Shown here: positions 47,616-58,520 of the stretch, one piece after another | Layout: each line of letters opens with the position of its first letter | Numbering within the stretch: position 1 is the stretch's first letter | Source of the DNA: Emcibacter sp. | GTDB lineage: Bacteria > Pseudomonadota > Alphaproteobacteria > Sphingomonadales > Emcibacteraceae | NCBI GenBank assembly: GCA_021741205.1 | Contig: JAIOYI010000005.1 | Coordinates: 62,001-126,000, forward strand | Reading direction: 5' to 3' | DNA: 64,000 nucleotides | Notes under the pieces: model-generated | What the model was told of the DNA's origin: nothing | What the model saw: only the letters and a program-made list of their open reading frames with translations | Database searches by the model: none | Made by a program: the position numbers and the translations under genes

Positions 47616-49112
47616 ATGAATGTTTTATTGACGACGACCGAAATGATGCGGGCGGATCAGATTACGATCCAGTCAGGAATTATGGGCGCAGATCTTATGG
47701 AGGCAGCGGGACTTGCCGTGACCAGACATATCATGAACCATTATCCTCAGGTAAAAACGCTTATTCTTTGCGGACCGGGTAACAATGGTGGGGATGGTTT
47801 TGTCGTTGCACGTCATTTGAAACATTGTGGTTGGCAGGTGGAACTTATGCTTTGGGGGGCAAGGGATAGACTTGTGGGTGACGCAGCATTTATGGCGCAC
47901 CAATGGGACGGTGATATTTTACCCTTCACGTCGGATATTGACCCTGATTATGGCCTTGTGGTGGATGCTTTGTTGGGGGCGGGTCTTTCCAGACCCCTTA
48001 AGGGAGAGATCGCCACAGTGATAGAACGGATCAATGCTTTGTCCGATGTAAAGGTAGTGGCGGTCGATATGCCGTCGGGCGTGGATGGTAATAACGGTCA
48101 AATTAGAGGGACGGCAATCAAGGCTAATTCCACAGTAACTTTTTTTAGAAAAAAACCGGGACATCTTCTCTATCCGGGAAGAGAATTATGTGGTGATGTT
48201 GCGGTTTGCGACATTGGTATATCCGAACGGGTGCTTGATACGATAAAAGCTGAAATATTTGGTAATGATCCTTCTCTTTGGATGAATGTTTTCCCACAGC
48301 TTAATGTATGCGATCATAAATATAATCGGGGACATGGGGTTGTCATAAGCGGGGGTGCGGCACAATCGGGGGCGGCAAGACTTGCGGCAAAGGCCGCTCT
48401 TCGAATAGGGGCGGGATTGGTGAGTGTAGCCTGCCCAGAGGATGCTGTTTTTGCCCATGCGGCTCAATTAACATCGGTCATGATTAAGCCATTGTCGAAA
48501 ACGGGTGACATAGATCATCTCTTAGCGGATGAGAAAATAAACAGTTGGTGTATTGGACCAAATTGTGGTGTTACGGATCAGACAAGGCACCAGGTCTTAA
48601 AAATTTTAAAAGCTAGAAGGCATTGTGTCATTGATGCGGATGCATTGAGGGTCTTTGCAAAACAGCCCGAAATTTTATGGGATGCTATTTCGACATCGGG
48701 TCGAATACCTATTTTGACCCCCCATGCGGGAGAATTTTCGCATCTTTTTTCCCATATCGCACAAAAAACGGTGGATAAATTATCATCAGCAAGAATGGCG
48801 GCAGAAGAATCTGGTGCCGTTATTATATATAAAGGTCCCGATACGGTTATTGCCTCTCCCGATGGACGTACTGTGATCAATGACAATGCTCCGCCTCAAT
48901 TGGCTACGGCGGGTTCTGGTGATGTATTGTCAGGACTATGTATGGGACTTATGGCGCAAAACATGCCGCCATTTGAAGCCGCTTGTGCAGCAGTATGGAT
49001 TCACGCTGCGGCTGCGAATGCCTTTGGTCAAGGTCTTATTTCAGAAGATATTGAAGGACAAATTCCCCGTGTTTTAAGACAGTTGCCTCAAAATACAACG
49101 CAAAATAGATAG
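47616..49112 (+). CDS. nnr: Bifunctional NAD(P)H-hydrate epimerase / ADP-dependent dehydratase
   Basis: 498-residue two-domain repair enzyme restoring damaged NADHX and NADPHX. The N-terminal YjeF_N (epimerase) domain (~1-215) has CGPGNNGGDGFVVARHL and VDMPSGVDG. The C-terminal YjeF_C ribokinase-like dehydratase domain (~225-495) has RGHGVVISGG, ILTPHAGEFSHLF and the NDNAPPQLATAGSGDVLSGL nucleotide site. Fusion in this order is common in proteobacteria. It starts divergently from the flippase, 72 bp apart; tRNA-Leu follows. Confidence 0.94.
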   Translation: MNVLLTTTEMMRADQITIQSGIMGADLMEAAGLAVTRHIMNHYPQVKTLILCGPGNNGGDGFVVARHLKHCGWQVELMLWGARDRLVGDAAFMAHQWDGDILPFTSDIDPDYGLVVDALLGAGLSRPLKGEIATVIERINALSDVKVVAVDMPSGVDGNNGQIRGTAIKANSTVTFFRKKPGHLLYPGRELCGDVAVCDIGISERVLDTIKAEIFGNDPSLWMNVFPQLNVCDHKYNRGHGVVISGGAAQSGAARLAAKAALRIGAGLVSVACPEDAVFAHAAQLTSVMIKPLSKTGDIDHLLADEKINSWCIGPNCGVTDQTRHQVLKILKARRHCVIDADALRVFAKQPEILWDAISTSGRIPILTPHAGEFSHLFSHIAQKTVDKLSSARMAAEESGAVIIYKGPDTVIASPDGRTVINDNAPPQLATAGSGDVLSGLCMGLMAQNMPPFEAACAAVWIHAAAANAFGQGLISEDIEGQIPRVLRQLPQNTTQNR

Positions 49113-49264
49113 AAGGAAAGGCCGAATTTTTCCCCTATAACGGAACAGATAAAAGGCATTTATTTCAGAAAGAAATTTTTTCTCTATTTTTTCTATGGAA
49201 TTTTGTAATTATATGTCTATAAAGACCATCATATATGCAGATTCGACCATAACATTTAAAATAT

Positions 49265-49349
49265 GCGGGTGTGGCGAAATTGGTAGACGCGCTAGATTTA
49301 GGTTCTAGTGTCTTATGACGTGGGGGTTCAAGTCCCTTCACCCGCACCA
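49265..49349 (+). tRNA. tRNA-Leu (UAG anticodon)
   Basis: Class II tRNA of 85 nt with a long variable arm (GTGTCTTATGACGT). Acceptor GCGGGTG (49265-49271) pairs with CACCCGC (49339-49345); anticodon loop TTTAGGT gives UAG; T-loop GGTTCAAGTCC; discriminator A and encoded CCA at 49347-49349. Confidence 0.96.
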
Positions 49350-49460
49350 TTTTCCTTTATGTCATGGGCCATTTTTTTGGCGATTTTGGAAATAAAATCT
49401 ATTAGAATTGCAACGTAACACTAACGGGCAATATGCCCCTCAAGATAAAGCAGAATAACC

Positions 49461-50957
49461 ATGCAGGTAACCCAAACAGTTTCAGAAGGTCTAAAACGCG
49501 GATATAAAGTTGTCATTTCCGCAGATGATATTGATAAAAGAGTTGATGTGGAAATCGCAAAAATTCAGGGTAAAATTAAAATGCCCGGCTTTCGTCCCGG
49601 CAAAACACCTTTATCCCTTTTGAAAAAATTGCACGGCAAAAATCTTTTGGGTCAAGTCTTGGAAGAAACCATTAATACGACCTCTCAGGAAGCCTTGAAC
49701 AAGGATAATGTACGTCCTGCTATGCAGCCAAAGATAGAGGTTATTTCCTTTAATGAAGGTGCCGACCTTGAATATTCCATTGAGGTTGAAATTGCGCCTG
49801 AGTTTGAGATTCCTGATTTATCTAAACTGAAATTGGAACGTTGGGTTATTGAAAATGACGATGCCCAAGTTATGGAAGCTGTAACCACCATCGCCTCTCA
49901 GCAGAAAAATTTTAAAGCGGCTGCAAAAACCTATAAAGCTCAGCTCGGTGATGCGGTATTGATGGATTTTCTGGGTAAGATTGATGGCGTTGCCTTTGAC
50001 GGTGGCGCAGCAGAAGGGCATCTCTTGGAACTTGGCTCCAATAGCTTTATCCCAGGCTTTGAAGCGCAACTTGTTGGCACAAAGGCTGGCGATGAAAGAC
50101 AGGTTAATGTAACCTTCCCCGCCCAATATCAGTCTGAAAATTTGGCTGGTAAGGATGCAACTTTTGATGTGAAAATTCACGAAGTACAAAAGCCTGCTGA
50201 GGTAGAAATCAATGATGATATGGCAAAGAAATTCGGACTTGAAAGTCTGGATAGCCTAAAAGAATTGGTGGCAAAACAGGTTGAAAAAGAAAATCAAGGA
50301 TTGGCTCGTACCAAATTGAAACGTGCTCTTCTTGATCTGCTTGCGATGGAGGTTTCCTTTGAAGTCCCCGAAGGCATGGTTGAGATGGAATTTAATCAAA
50401 TTTGGCATCAGTTGAAAATGGATCTTCACCGGGAAGCTTTAACAGAAAATCCTGAAATTAAACCAGAAGACATTGAAGAACCTGATGATGATATCAAGAA
50501 GGAGTACCAGTCTATTGCGATTCGCCGTGTTCGCCTTGGTCTTTTACTGGCTGAAATTGGACAAAAGAATGAAATCATTGTGTCCCAAGAGGAAGTAACA
50601 CGACAGATTTCAATGGAAGCCCAACGTTACCCCGGGCAACAAAAGGAAGTTTTTGAATTTTACAAAAATAATCCTCAGGCCATGGCACAGGTTCGGGCAC
50701 CATTGTTTGAAGAAAAAGTTGTGGATTTTATTTTGGAACTTGCCAATGTTAAGGATAAAAAGGTTTCTCGTGAGGAACTGATTGCGGCAATTGAGGCAGA
50801 AGAATCAGAAGATACCGCCAAGGCTGATAAAAAACTGGCTGATAAAAAACCGGCTAAGAAAAAAGCTGTGGCAAAGAAAACTGAAGAAAAGACGCCAGCG
50901 GCAAAGAAAGCAGCCCCTAAGAAGGCGGCTCCTAAGAAGACAAAGGCTGAGAAATAA
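49461..50957 (+). CDS. tig: Trigger factor
   Basis: 498-residue ribosome-associated chaperone and prolyl isomerase. N-terminal ribosome-binding loop GFRPGKTP (~43-50), FKBP-type PPIase domain (~155-240; GDAVLMDFLGKIDG), and helical C-terminal substrate domain to ~440. After that comes a ~50-residue Lys/Ala/Pro-rich tail (KKPAKKKAVAKK-type repeats), resembling histone-H1-like sequences and not needed in E. coli TF. First gene of the tig-clpP-clpX-lon block. Confidence 0.96.
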   Translation: MQVTQTVSEGLKRGYKVVISADDIDKRVDVEIAKIQGKIKMPGFRPGKTPLSLLKKLHGKNLLGQVLEETINTTSQEALNKDNVRPAMQPKIEVISFNEGADLEYSIEVEIAPEFEIPDLSKLKLERWVIENDDAQVMEAVTTIASQQKNFKAAAKTYKAQLGDAVLMDFLGKIDGVAFDGGAAEGHLLELGSNSFIPGFEAQLVGTKAGDERQVNVTFPAQYQSENLAGKDATFDVKIHEVQKPAEVEINDDMAKKFGLESLDSLKELVAKQVEKENQGLARTKLKRALLDLLAMEVSFEVPEGMVEMEFNQIWHQLKMDLHREALTENPEIKPEDIEEPDDDIKKEYQSIAIRRVRLGLLLAEIGQKNEIIVSQEEVTRQISMEAQRYPGQQKEVFEFYKNNPQAMAQVRAPLFEEKVVDFILELANVKDKKVSREELIAAIEAEESEDTAKADKKLADKKPAKKKAVAKKTEEKTPAAKKAAPKKAAPKKTKAEK

Positions 50958-51040
50958 AATCAGCGGGCTAGAAAATTAAGGATTTGGTGACGGGTTTTCA
51001 ATAGACTGCCCCCATCATTGCTAATAGCAGGAAGGCTGAT

Positions 51041-51667
51041 ATGAATAACTTACATGATACATATATGAATAATCTGGTCCCTATGGTCGTGGAGCAAACA
51101 AGCCGTGGCGAGAGGTCCTATGATATTTTTTCCCGTCTTTTAAAAGAAAATATTATCTTTTTAACAGGACAGGTCAATGATCAGGTGGCGGGTCTTATCA
51201 CAGCTCAGCTTCTTTTTCTGGAAGCAGAAAACCCTAAGAAAGATATTGCTTTCTATATCAATTCACCTGGTGGTATTGTGACAGCAGGTATGGGCATTTA
51301 TGATACAATGCAATATATTCGCAATAAGGTGAGTACAATTTGTATTGGTCAGGCCTGCTCTATGGGGTCTTTATTGCTCGCAGCGGGCGAGCCAGGGCAG
51401 CGTTATTCTTTACCCAATTCACGCATTATGGTGCATCAACCCTCTGGGGGGGCACAGGGACAAGCGACTGATATTGAAATTCAGGCGCGTGAAATATTGT
51501 CTTTACGGGAACGGCTCAACAATATTTATGTAAAACACACAGGTCAAAAACTTGCCAAAATACAAGAGGCTCTTGAGCGTGATACATTCATGTCACCAGA
51601 AGAGGCCTTGAAATTTGGGTTGATTGATGAAATTTTTGACAAACGACCAGATCTTGATAAAAAATAA
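51041..51667 (+). CDS. clpP: ATP-dependent Clp protease proteolytic subunit
   Basis: 208-residue serine protease forming the 14-mer chamber that pairs with ClpX or ClpA. Catalytic triad Ser107 (QACSMGS), His132 (IMVHQPSGG) and Asp181 ([11 protein letters not shown]). Length is normal. An AGGAAGG site lies before ATG 51041; 83 bp separate it from tig. A terminator-like hairpin follows at 51688, so clpX probably has an additional promoter. Confidence 0.97.
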   Translation: MNNLHDTYMNNLVPMVVEQTSRGERSYDIFSRLLKENIIFLTGQVNDQVAGLITAQLLFLEAENPKKDIAFYINSPGGIVTAGMGIYDTMQYIRNKVSTICIGQACSMGSLLLAAGEPGQRYSLPNSRIMVHQPSGGAQGQATDIEIQAREILSLRERLNNIYVKHTGQKLAKIQEALERDTFMSPEEALKFGLIDEIFDKRPDLDKK

Positions 51668-51687
51668 AGAACAAAATGAATAAATTC

Positions 51688-51717
51688 TGATTGATTTTAG
51701 AAAAATTAATCATTTTT
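51688..51717 (+). terminator. Possible terminator after clpP
   Basis: AT-rich 11-bp stem TGATTGATTTT with AAAATTAATCA (one G-U pair), 3-nt loop and TTTTT. Low GC makes it a weak call. Confidence 0.45.
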
Positions 51718-51893
51718 GTTAATTAATTATTTTATTGTTGTTATATATAATTCATAAAAGATAATATTATAGGTTGTTTTTTGATCCTAATTTGCATGGA
51801 TCAAATTAAAATGTGCAAAATGATAAAAAACCCATTGAGATTTGCGACAAAGTCAGAGTAGCATATTAGGGAATTTTTAGGAATAGATACCTT

Positions 51894-53168
51894 ATGACAA
51901 AATTAAAGTCTGGCGAAGGCAAAAATACACTCTATTGCTCTTTTTGTGGCAAGAGTCAGCACGAAGTAAAAAAACTTATTGCAGGACCTACTGTTTTTAT
52001 TTGTGATGAGTGCGTTGAACTCTGCATGGATATTATTCGTGAGGAAAATAAGACATCATTGACCAAATCAGGCAAGGGTGTTCCAAAACCTGCGGAAATT
52101 TTAAAGGTTTTGAGTGATTATGTTATAGGCCAGCATCAGGCGAAAAAGGTACTTTCTGTTGCCGTTCACAACCATTATAAACGTTTGCAGCATTCCACTC
52201 AAAGTGATGATGTGGAACTTGCAAAATCCAATATTCTTCTTTTAGGTCCCACAGGATGCGGCAAGACTTTGCTTGCTCAAACCTTGGCCCGTATTCTGGA
52301 TGTTCCCTTTACGATGGCGGATGCCACCACATTAACCGAAGCGGGTTACGTAGGCGAAGATGTGGAAAATATTATCCTGAAGCTTTTGCAGGCTGCCGAA
52401 TATAATGTTGAAGAGGCTCAGCGTGGGATCGTTTACATTGACGAAGTTGATAAAATCAGCCGTAAGTCAGACAATCCTTCTATCACCCGTGATGTATCAG
52501 GTGAAGGTGTGCAGCAGGCTTTATTGAAAATTATGGAAGGTACCGTTGCAAGCGTTCCACCCCAAGGCGGACGTAAACACCCACAGCAGGAATTTCTGCA
52601 AGTGGACACGACCAATATCCTGTTTATATGTGGGGGTGCCTTTTCTGGATTGGATAAGATTATTGCGCGTCGTAAAGAAGCAAAATCTATTGGCTTTGGT
52701 GCCAATGTGAATGCTCATGAAGAGCGTAAAATAGGTGAAATTCTGGCCGATTTGGAACCTGATGATCTTCTTCATTTCGGATTGATCCCGGAATTTGTTG
52801 GTCGTTTGCCTGTTTTGGCCACATTGACGGATTTGGACGAAGATGCGCTTGTGGAAATTCTCAGTCGCCCAAAGAATGCCCTTGTAAAACAGTATCAAAG
52901 ATTGTTTGAAATGGAAGACGTTAAGCTAAACTTTACGGATGGCGCTCTTATTGAAATTGCCAAGAAGGCTATTTTACGTAAAACTGGGGCGAGAGGGCTG
53001 CGCTCAATCATGGAAGATATCCTTTTGGAAACCATGTTTGAATTGCCGAGTTTGGAAAATATCGAAGAGGTTGTGGTTAACGGCGACGTCGTTAAGGGTA
53101 AAAACAAGCCACTTTATGTTTATGCAAAAAGCAAAAAAGGCGAAGCAGGCGCTATTGCCAGTGTTTAA
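51894..53168 (+). CDS. clpX: ATP-dependent Clp protease ATPase subunit ClpX
   Basis: 424-residue AAA+ unfoldase. N-terminal C4 zinc-binding domain with Cys15, Cys18, Cys37 and Cys40; Walker [16 protein letters not shown]; pore loop in the [14 protein letters not shown] segment (GYVG); Walker [12 protein letters not shown]; sensor region and a C-terminal LRSIMEDIL small domain. All parts needed for SsrA-type substrate delivery to ClpP are present. A 226-bp gap separates it from clpP. Confidence 0.98.
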   Translation: MTKLKSGEGKNTLYCSFCGKSQHEVKKLIAGPTVFICDECVELCMDIIREENKTSLTKSGKGVPKPAEILKVLSDYVIGQHQAKKVLSVAVHNHYKRLQHSTQSDDVELAKSNILLLGPTGCGKTLLAQTLARILDVPFTMADATTLTEAGYVGEDVENIILKLLQAAEYNVEEAQRGIVYIDEVDKISRKSDNPSITRDVSGEGVQQALLKIMEGTVASVPPQGGRKHPQQEFLQVDTTNILFICGGAFSGLDKIIARRKEAKSIGFGANVNAHEERKIGEILADLEPDDLLHFGLIPEFVGRLPVLATLTDLDEDALVEILSRPKNALVKQYQRLFEMEDVKLNFTDGALIEIAKKAILRKTGARGLRSIMEDILLETMFELPSLENIEEVVVNGDVVKGKNKPLYVYAKSKKGEAGAIASV

Positions 53169-53280
53169 CCAATACGTTTTTAATCAATGTGTTTATAGAT
53201 AAAGCAATCAACAGAGGATACGATTTTGCGTATTCCAGTTTTTGATTTGGGTATGGCCTGTAATTTTTCATGATATGGCT

Positions 53281-53308
53281 CTTGAATATGCGTATTAAAT
53301 TCTTAAAT
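53281..53308 (+). promoter_or_regulatory. Possible heat-shock-type promoter before lon
   Basis: CTTGAA (53281-53286), 16-bp spacer, TTAAAT (53303-53308), 34 bp before the lon start. The -35 fits alphaproteobacterial RpoH promoters; the -10 fits less well. lon is usually heat-inducible. Confidence 0.35.
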
Positions 53309-53341
53309 TCAGATAAACAGTTTTGTAATTTTAGAGAATAG

Positions 53342-55747
53342 ATGGACAAGCTAATGACTATTACCTATCCCGTGCTTCCTTTAAGAGATATTGTGGTCTT
53401 TCCGCATATGGTGGTGCCGTTGTTTGTCGGCCGAGAAAAGTCCGTTAAGGCACTAGAAGATGTGACGAAAAATGACAAGAAAATTCTTCTTGTTTCTCAA
53501 AAAGATGCCAATGATGATGATCCTGAAACAAAGGATATTTTCGAGATTGGAACTATTGCTACGGTTTTACAGCTCTTGAAATTGCCCGACGGTACGGTGA
53601 AGGTATTGGTTGAAGGCGTGGAACGGGCAAAGATTACCCGTTACTTGGAGAATGATCTATTCTTTGAAGCAGAAGCCGAGATCGACCATCCTATTGTTGA
53701 AGACTCTAAGGAATTAAAGGCTTTGACAAGTTCTGTGATCAAACAATTCGAGCAATATATTAAATTTAATAAAAAAATTCCACCAGAAGTCTTTACATCC
53801 GTGAGCCAAATTGAAGACCCTGCAAAGTTATCGGATGTTGTGGCCTCTTATCTGTCTCTCACCATATCTTCGAAGCAGGAATTGTTGGAAAATTCTAATC
53901 TCTTGTCACGTCTGGAAAAAATATACAGCGTGATGGAGGGTGAAATTGGTGTCATGCAGGTGGAAAAGAAAATTCGCCACCGTGTTAAAAATCAAATGGA
54001 GAAAACCCAGCGGGAATATTATCTGAACGAGCAGATGAAGGCCATTCAAAAGGAGTTGGGTGAGTCAGATGAGACTAAGGATGAGATTGCCGAGCTTGAA
54101 GCAAGAATAGAATCAACCAAGCTCACCAAGGAAGCCCGTGAAAAAGCAGTTGGTGAATTGAAAAAGCTTAAAAGCATGAGTCCCATGTCCGCAGAGGCGA
54201 CTGTGGTGCGCAATTATCTTGACTGGATGCTGTCTATTCCATGGAATAAGAACAGTAAAACCAAATTGAATCTGGTTGAGGCTGAAAATATTCTAAATGA
54301 GGATCATTATGGTCTTGAAAAGGTCAAAGAACGCATTTTGGAATATCTTGCGGTTCAGACAAGAACCAAAAAGATCAAAGGACCTATTCTTTGTCTTGTG
54401 GGACCTCCAGGTGTCGGCAAAACATCTTTGGGAAAATCCATAGCACGGGCAACGGGACGTAATTTTGTCCGCTTCTCTGTGGGTGGTGTGCGTGACGAGG
54501 CTGAGATTAGAGGTCATCGCAGGACATATATTGGATCTATGCCGGGCAAAGTCATTCAAAGCATGAAAAAGGCAGGATCAAGTAATCCTATGTTCTTGTT
54601 GGATGAAATTGATAAAATGGGCGCGGACTTTAGAGGCGACCCCTCTTCTGCTCTGCTCGAGGTACTTGATCCTGAGCAAAATAACAAATTTAACGACCAT
54701 TACTTAGAGGTGGATTACGATTTATCCAATGTGTTGTTTGTCACAACGGCAAATACGTTGAATATGCCACAACCTTTGTTGGACCGGATGGAGGTTATTA
54801 ACCTTTATGGTTATACTGAGGATGAAAAGGTTGAGATAGCAAAACGCCATCTTATTCAGAAACAAATCAATGATCATGGTCTGAAACCCGATGAGTGGTC
54901 TATTTCTGATGGCGCATTACGGGAAGTTATTCGCAGCTACACCCGTGAGGCGGGCGTGCGTAATCTTGAACGGGAAATTGCTAAACTTGTGCGAAAAGCC
55001 GTTAAGAAAATTGTGTTGGGTGAGTATAAATCCATAAAAATTACTTGCCAAAATTTAGCAAAATATGCGGGTGTTAAACGATTTGCTTATGGTGAACTAG
55101 AAGACGAGGATATGATCGGGGTCACAACAGGTCTAGCTTGGACAGAAGTAGGCGGTGTGATTTTGCAAATTGAAGCCATTACTTCACTGGGAAAAGGCAA
55201 AATTACCATTACGGGTAAATTGGGCGAAGTGATGCAGGAATCTATTCAGGCGGCAATGAGTTACGTTCGTTCTCATGCCGTGGAGTTTGGTATTCAGCCA
55301 TCTATTTTTGACAATACAAATATTCATATCCATTTACCAGAAGGTGCAACGCCAAAGGATGGTCCATCGGCAGGTGTTGGTATGATAACCTCTATTGTTT
55401 CTGTCTTGACCAATAATCCTGTTCATCGTGATGTGGCCATGACGGGGGAAATCAGTCTTCGGGGTCGGGTATTACCCATTGGGGGCCTCAAAGAAAAATT
55501 ATTGGCAGCGCTCAGGAGTGGAATCAAGACCGTCTTGATTCCTGAAGATAATATGAAGGATCTTCAGGAAATTCCACATAATGTTATTCGTGGCCTTGAT
55601 ATCAGACCTGTTAAAAAAGTTGATGAGGTTTTAGAGGTTGCTTTGGCAAAACCGCTGATTCCCCTTTTGCCCGAAGATGTGAAAGATATGACAAAAATCG
55701 TAGGCGACAAATCCGAATCTGGTTTTGAAAAGGCTGTCCATCACTAA
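53342..55747 (+). CDS. lon: Lon protease (endopeptidase La)
   Basis: 801-residue ATP-dependent serine protease for misfolded and regulatory proteins. N-terminal LAN substrate domain ([22 protein letters not shown]), central AAA+ with Walker [14 protein letters not shown] and Walker [12 protein letters not shown], and C-terminal protease domain with [11 protein letters not shown] (catalytic Ser) and [17 protein letters not shown] (catalytic Lys). Full length. An alternative start at the second Met (53354) would remove four residues. Confidence 0.97.
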   Translation: MDKLMTITYPVLPLRDIVVFPHMVVPLFVGREKSVKALEDVTKNDKKILLVSQKDANDDDPETKDIFEIGTIATVLQLLKLPDGTVKVLVEGVERAKITRYLENDLFFEAEAEIDHPIVEDSKELKALTSSVIKQFEQYIKFNKKIPPEVFTSVSQIEDPAKLSDVVASYLSLTISSKQELLENSNLLSRLEKIYSVMEGEIGVMQVEKKIRHRVKNQMEKTQREYYLNEQMKAIQKELGESDETKDEIAELEARIESTKLTKEAREKAVGELKKLKSMSPMSAEATVVRNYLDWMLSIPWNKNSKTKLNLVEAENILNEDHYGLEKVKERILEYLAVQTRTKKIKGPILCLVGPPGVGKTSLGKSIARATGRNFVRFSVGGVRDEAEIRGHRRTYIGSMPGKVIQSMKKAGSSNPMFLLDEIDKMGADFRGDPSSALLEVLDPEQNNKFNDHYLEVDYDLSNVLFVTTANTLNMPQPLLDRMEVINLYGYTEDEKVEIAKRHLIQKQINDHGLKPDEWSISDGALREVIRSYTREAGVRNLEREIAKLVRKAVKKIVLGEYKSIKITCQNLAKYAGVKRFAYGELEDEDMIGVTTGLAWTEVGGVILQIEAITSLGKGKITITGKLGEVMQESIQAAMSYVRSHAVEFGIQPSIFDNTNIHIHLPEGATPKDGPSAGVGMITSIVSVLTNNPVHRDVAMTGEISLRGRVLPIGGLKEKLLAALRSGIKTVLIPEDNMKDLQEIPHNVIRGLDIRPVKKVDEVLEVALAKPLIPLLPEDVKDMTKIVGDKSESGFEKAVHH

Positions 55748-55780
55748 AATTTCGATGGAATGTACGGCGTATAAGATTAG

Positions 55781-55816
55781 AAAGCACCCTTTTTATTATT
55801 TGAGGGGTGCTTTTTT
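55781..55816 (+). terminator. Rho-independent terminator after lon
   Basis: Stem AAAGCACCC (55781-55789) with GGGTGCTTT (55805-55813), 15-nt loop, run of T. Confidence 0.82.
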
Positions 55817-55889
55817 CTTTAGAAAATCGCTTTTTTTCAATGTCAAGCAAACTTTATAGAAAAAACCGCAGTTTTGTGAGGATTTCCCT

Positions 55890-55918
55890 TTGACGAAATA
55901 AAAAACCCTCGCTAGACT
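55890..55918 (+). promoter_or_regulatory. Housekeeping-type promoter for hupB
   Basis: TTGACG (55890-55895), exactly 17 bp spacer, TAGACT (55913-55918). Good match to the alphaproteobacterial vegetative consensus; 48 bp before the hupB start. Confidence 0.7.
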
Positions 55919-55966
55919 GCATTCACTTTTAACCAGTTCAGTAAACTTACATATAAGGAGAAGATA

Positions 55967-56239
55967 GTGAACAAAAACGATCTAGTCGCCGCTGTAGCAA
56001 CCGCTGCAGGCCTTTCAAAAGCAGATGCAGCTTCAGCTGTTGATGGTGTGTTTTCATCTATTTCAAGTGCTTTGTCTTCGGGAGATGACGTGCGTTTGGT
56101 AGGCTTTGGAACTTTTAGCGTTGCTCAACGTTCCGCAAGTGAAGGCCGTAATCCACGCACTGGTGAAAAAATCCAGATACCTGCTTCAAAACAGCCTAAA
56201 TTTAAAGCCGGTAAAGGCCTTAAAGACGCCGTTAATTAA
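55967..56239 (+). CDS. hupB: DNA-binding protein HU
   Basis: 90-residue histone-like nucleoid protein. Helix-turn-helix-type N-terminus (MNKNDLVAAVATAAGLSKAD), the V-shaped beta-arm with GRNPRTGEKIQIPAS including the DNA-intercalating Pro, and the C-terminal KFKAGKGLKDAV helix. Starts at GTG with an AAGGAGAAG site at about 8 nt. Has its own promoter and terminator. HU bends and compacts DNA and often follows lon in proteobacteria. Confidence 0.96.
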   Translation: MNKNDLVAAVATAAGLSKADAASAVDGVFSSISSALSSGDDVRLVGFGTFSVAQRSASEGRNPRTGEKIQIPASKQPKFKAGKGLKDAVN

Positions 56240-56257
56240 GCAATTTGTCTTTTTAAG

Positions 56258-56296
56258 AAAGACGGTTAGTAAATAATCGACTAACCGTCTTTTTTA
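56258..56296 (+). terminator. Rho-independent terminator of hupB
   Basis: Perfect 13-bp stem AAAGACGGTTAGT (56258-56270) with ACTAACCGTCTTT (56280-56292), 9-nt loop and a T-run. Confidence 0.88.
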
Positions 56297-56373
56297 TGCT
56301 TTACATATCTTCAAACAGTCTGTAGATATGCATCCACACAGTGATCTGATAGGATCTCTGTTTTAATAAAGTG

Positions 56374-56449
<76 letters not shown>

Positions 56450-56564
56450 TTTTATTAGATATTACAAATGGTTAGTAGTGAAATTTTATTTGTAATATTT
56501 GATAAAGTCTCTTGACTGAATAGGGTGTATGCCTTAAATCAGTCCCACGCCCTAATTAATATAG

Positions 56565-56641
56565 GGGGGTGTAGCTCAGTTGGTTAGAGCGCTGGCCTGT
56601 CACGCCAGAGGTCGCGGGTTCGAGTCCCGTCACTCCCGCCA
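56565..56641 (+). tRNA. tRNA-Asp (GUC anticodon)
   Basis: 77 nt. Acceptor GGGGGTG with CACTCCC (one G-U pair), D-arm TAGCTCAGTTGGTTAGAGC, anticodon stem TGGCC-loop-GCCA with GTC, T-arm CGGGTTCGAGTCCCG, discriminator G as usual for tRNA-Asp, encoded CCA. Confidence 0.96.
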
Positions 56642-56975
56642 TTTTCCATGAATAGTATATTTCCCAAAAAATAAAATACAATACAACCGAATTGGTTTGT
56701 ATAATTTGATTATGTCCTTAAAAAATATTTCATACATGAATTTTTTTACCAAAAAACCATTGGCATTTTATTTCGCTTCGGGCTATTAAACTAGCGAGGG
56801 ATTAGTCTAGATGTTTATGCTATGCCGTATTGATTCTGTGATATAAAGAATTATGCCGCTGCTCTTAAAAACAGAAGAATAAAATCTCAATAAATTGACA
56901 GCCGTCATGGAATTGGTCTGTCGTTGAATATAAACAGTTTATAATTTGATAACTTATAGAAGGGGTTGGGCACAG
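56642..56975. other. 334-bp region upstream of the nuo operon
   Basis: AT-rich non-coding DNA between tRNA-Asp and nuoA. It must contain the nuo promoter. TTGACA at 56895-56900 is a perfect -35 hexamer but no good -10 lies 16-18 bp away. AGAAGGGG at about 56957 is the nuoA ribosome-binding site. No terminator-like hairpin after tRNA-Asp and no gene seen. Confidence 0.5.
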
Positions 56976-57341
56976 ATGAATGAATTGATGCTCGAATATC
57001 TTCCAATTCTGATTTTCTTTCTTATTGCCATTATTTTGTCATGTGTCTTTATTGTTCTGCCTATGTTGCTGGTAGAACAAAAACCAGATGCGGAAAAACT
57101 GTCGGCTTATGAATGTGGATTCGAAGCCTTTGATAGCGCAAGAAAACCTTTTGACGTTCGGTTTTATCTGGTGGCAATCCTCTTTATTATCTTTGATTTG
57201 GAAGTCGCATATTTATTCCCCTGGGCTATTTCGCTTGGCAAAATAGGCCTGTTCGGCTTTGGATCCATGATGATTTTCCTTGGCGTGTTGACCGTCGGAT
57301 TTATTTATGAATGGAAGAAAGGGGCTTTGGAATGGGAGTAA
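56976..57341 (+). CDS. nuoA: NADH-quinone oxidoreductase subunit A
   Basis: 121-residue membrane subunit of respiratory complex I, three transmembrane helices. Conserved [20 protein letters not shown] loop between helices 1 and 2 and [12 protein letters not shown] in helix 2 identify NuoA. ATG 56976 is chosen from the upstream AGAAGGGG site; the open frame from 56946 starts with TTG. First gene of the nuo operon; it ends inside the predicted start of nuoB. Confidence 0.96.
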   Translation: MNELMLEYLPILIFFLIAIILSCVFIVLPMLLVEQKPDAEKLSAYECGFEAFDSARKPFDVRFYLVAILFIIFDLEVAYLFPWAISLGKIGLFGFGSMMIFLGVLTVGFIYEWKKGALEWE

Positions 57342-57883
57342 AAATGTCCATGGATGATGCGGGCACTGAAAATTTACCAGTTCCTGATCAGGATAGTTAT
57401 TTTAAATCACTTTCAAATGAATTGTCTGATAAGGGATTTGTTGTTGCGAGCCTCGATGATGTTATTGCATGGGCAAGAACAGGGTCTTTATGGTGGATGA
57501 CCTTTGGTTTGGCCTGTTGTGCGGTTGAAATGATGCATTCTAGTATGCCCCGCTATGATGTGGAACGTATGGGATTTGCCCCACGAGCCTCCCCACGTCA
57601 ATCTGATGTGATGATTGTTGCGGGTACTTTGACGAACAAAATGGCTCCTGCCATGCGCAAGGTCTATGACCAGATGGCAGAACCACGTTATGTCATATCC
57701 ATGGGAAGTTGCGCCAATGGGGGTGGTTATTATCATTATTCATATTCGGTCGTGCGTGGTTGCGACAGAATTGTTCCCGTGGATATTTATGTTCCTGGCT
57801 GCCCTCCTACGGCGGAGGCGCTTGTGTATGGGATTCTTCAGCTACAGAAGAAGATTCGTCGTACCGTGGCAATGGATAGGTAA
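57332..57883 (+). CDS. nuoB: NADH-quinone oxidoreductase subunit B
   Basis: 183-residue peripheral subunit carrying the terminal [4Fe-4S] cluster N2 next to the quinone site. Cluster ligands visible in [11 protein letters not shown] (adjacent Cys pair), [12 protein letters not shown] and [14 protein letters not shown] 57332 (MGVKMSMDD) fits alphaproteobacterial N-termini; 57344 is also possible. Overlaps nuoA by 10 bp. Confidence 0.96.
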   Translation: MGVKMSMDDAGTENLPVPDQDSYFKSLSNELSDKGFVVASLDDVIAWARTGSLWWMTFGLACCAVEMMHSSMPRYDVERMGFAPRASPRQSDVMIVAGTLTNKMAPAMRKVYDQMAEPRYVISMGSCANGGGYYHYSYSVVRGCDRIVPVDIYVPGCPPTAEALVYGILQLQKKIRRTVAMDR

Positions 57884-57895
57884 GGAGTGACAGGA

Positions 57896-58519
57896 ATGAG
57901 TAAACAGGACGCACTGGATGAAATGGGGCAGGTTATTATCCAAGCCCTAGAAAATGAAGTGCTGGATTATAAAGTCGCTTACGGCGAACTTACTCTGAAT
58001 GCTAGGGCAGATAAAATTGTCAGTATTCTGACCCATTTGCACAATGATAGTCATTGTAATTTTGCACAATTAACAGATATTTGCGGTGTTGATTATCCCG
58101 AACGGGCCAAGCGTTTTGATGTTGTTTATCATCTTCTGAGTTTAACTCATAATGTTCGCCTCAGAATAAAGGTGCAGGCCGATGATGAGACACCCATTCC
58201 TTCCGTTGTGGAATTATATCCCTCTGCAGGATGGTATGAGCGTGAAGTGTGGGATATGTATGGTGTGATGTTCGACGGCCATCCTGATTTGCGACGCATA
58301 TTGACTGATTATGGCTTTCAAGGTCATCCCCAAAGAAAAGATTTTCCTTTGTCGGGCTATGTGGAATTGCGTTATAGCGAAGAGGAAAGACGTGTTGTTT
58401 ATGAACCTGTTAAATTACAACAGGAATTTCGCGATTTTGACTTTATGAGTCCTTGGGAAGGTGCCAAATATATTCTGCCCGAAAGTGAACAAGCAGATGA
58501 TAAAAGGCAGGGGAATTAA
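57896..58519 (+). CDS. nuoC: NADH-quinone oxidoreductase subunit C
   Basis: 207-residue 30-kDa subunit of the hydrogenase-like peripheral arm. Family signature [21 protein letters not shown] and [18 protein letters not shown] present. It is a separate gene, not fused to nuoD as in E. coli, which is usual for alphaproteobacteria. ATG 57896 lies 8 nt after AAGGAG; the GTG at 57887 overlaps that site and is unlikely. Confidence 0.95.
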   Translation: MSKQDALDEMGQVIIQALENEVLDYKVAYGELTLNARADKIVSILTHLHNDSHCNFAQLTDICGVDYPERAKRFDVVYHLLSLTHNVRLRIKVQADDETPIPSVVELYPSAGWYEREVWDMYGVMFDGHPDLRRILTDYGFQGHPQRKDFPLSGYVELRYSEEERRVVYEPVKLQQEFRDFDFMSPWEGAKYILPESEQADDKRQGN

Positions 58520-58520
58520 T

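Noticed and set aside
51005-51040. CCCCATCA before clpP as an RpoH -10 element
   Set aside because: No matching CTTGAA-like -35 at a suitable distance was found.
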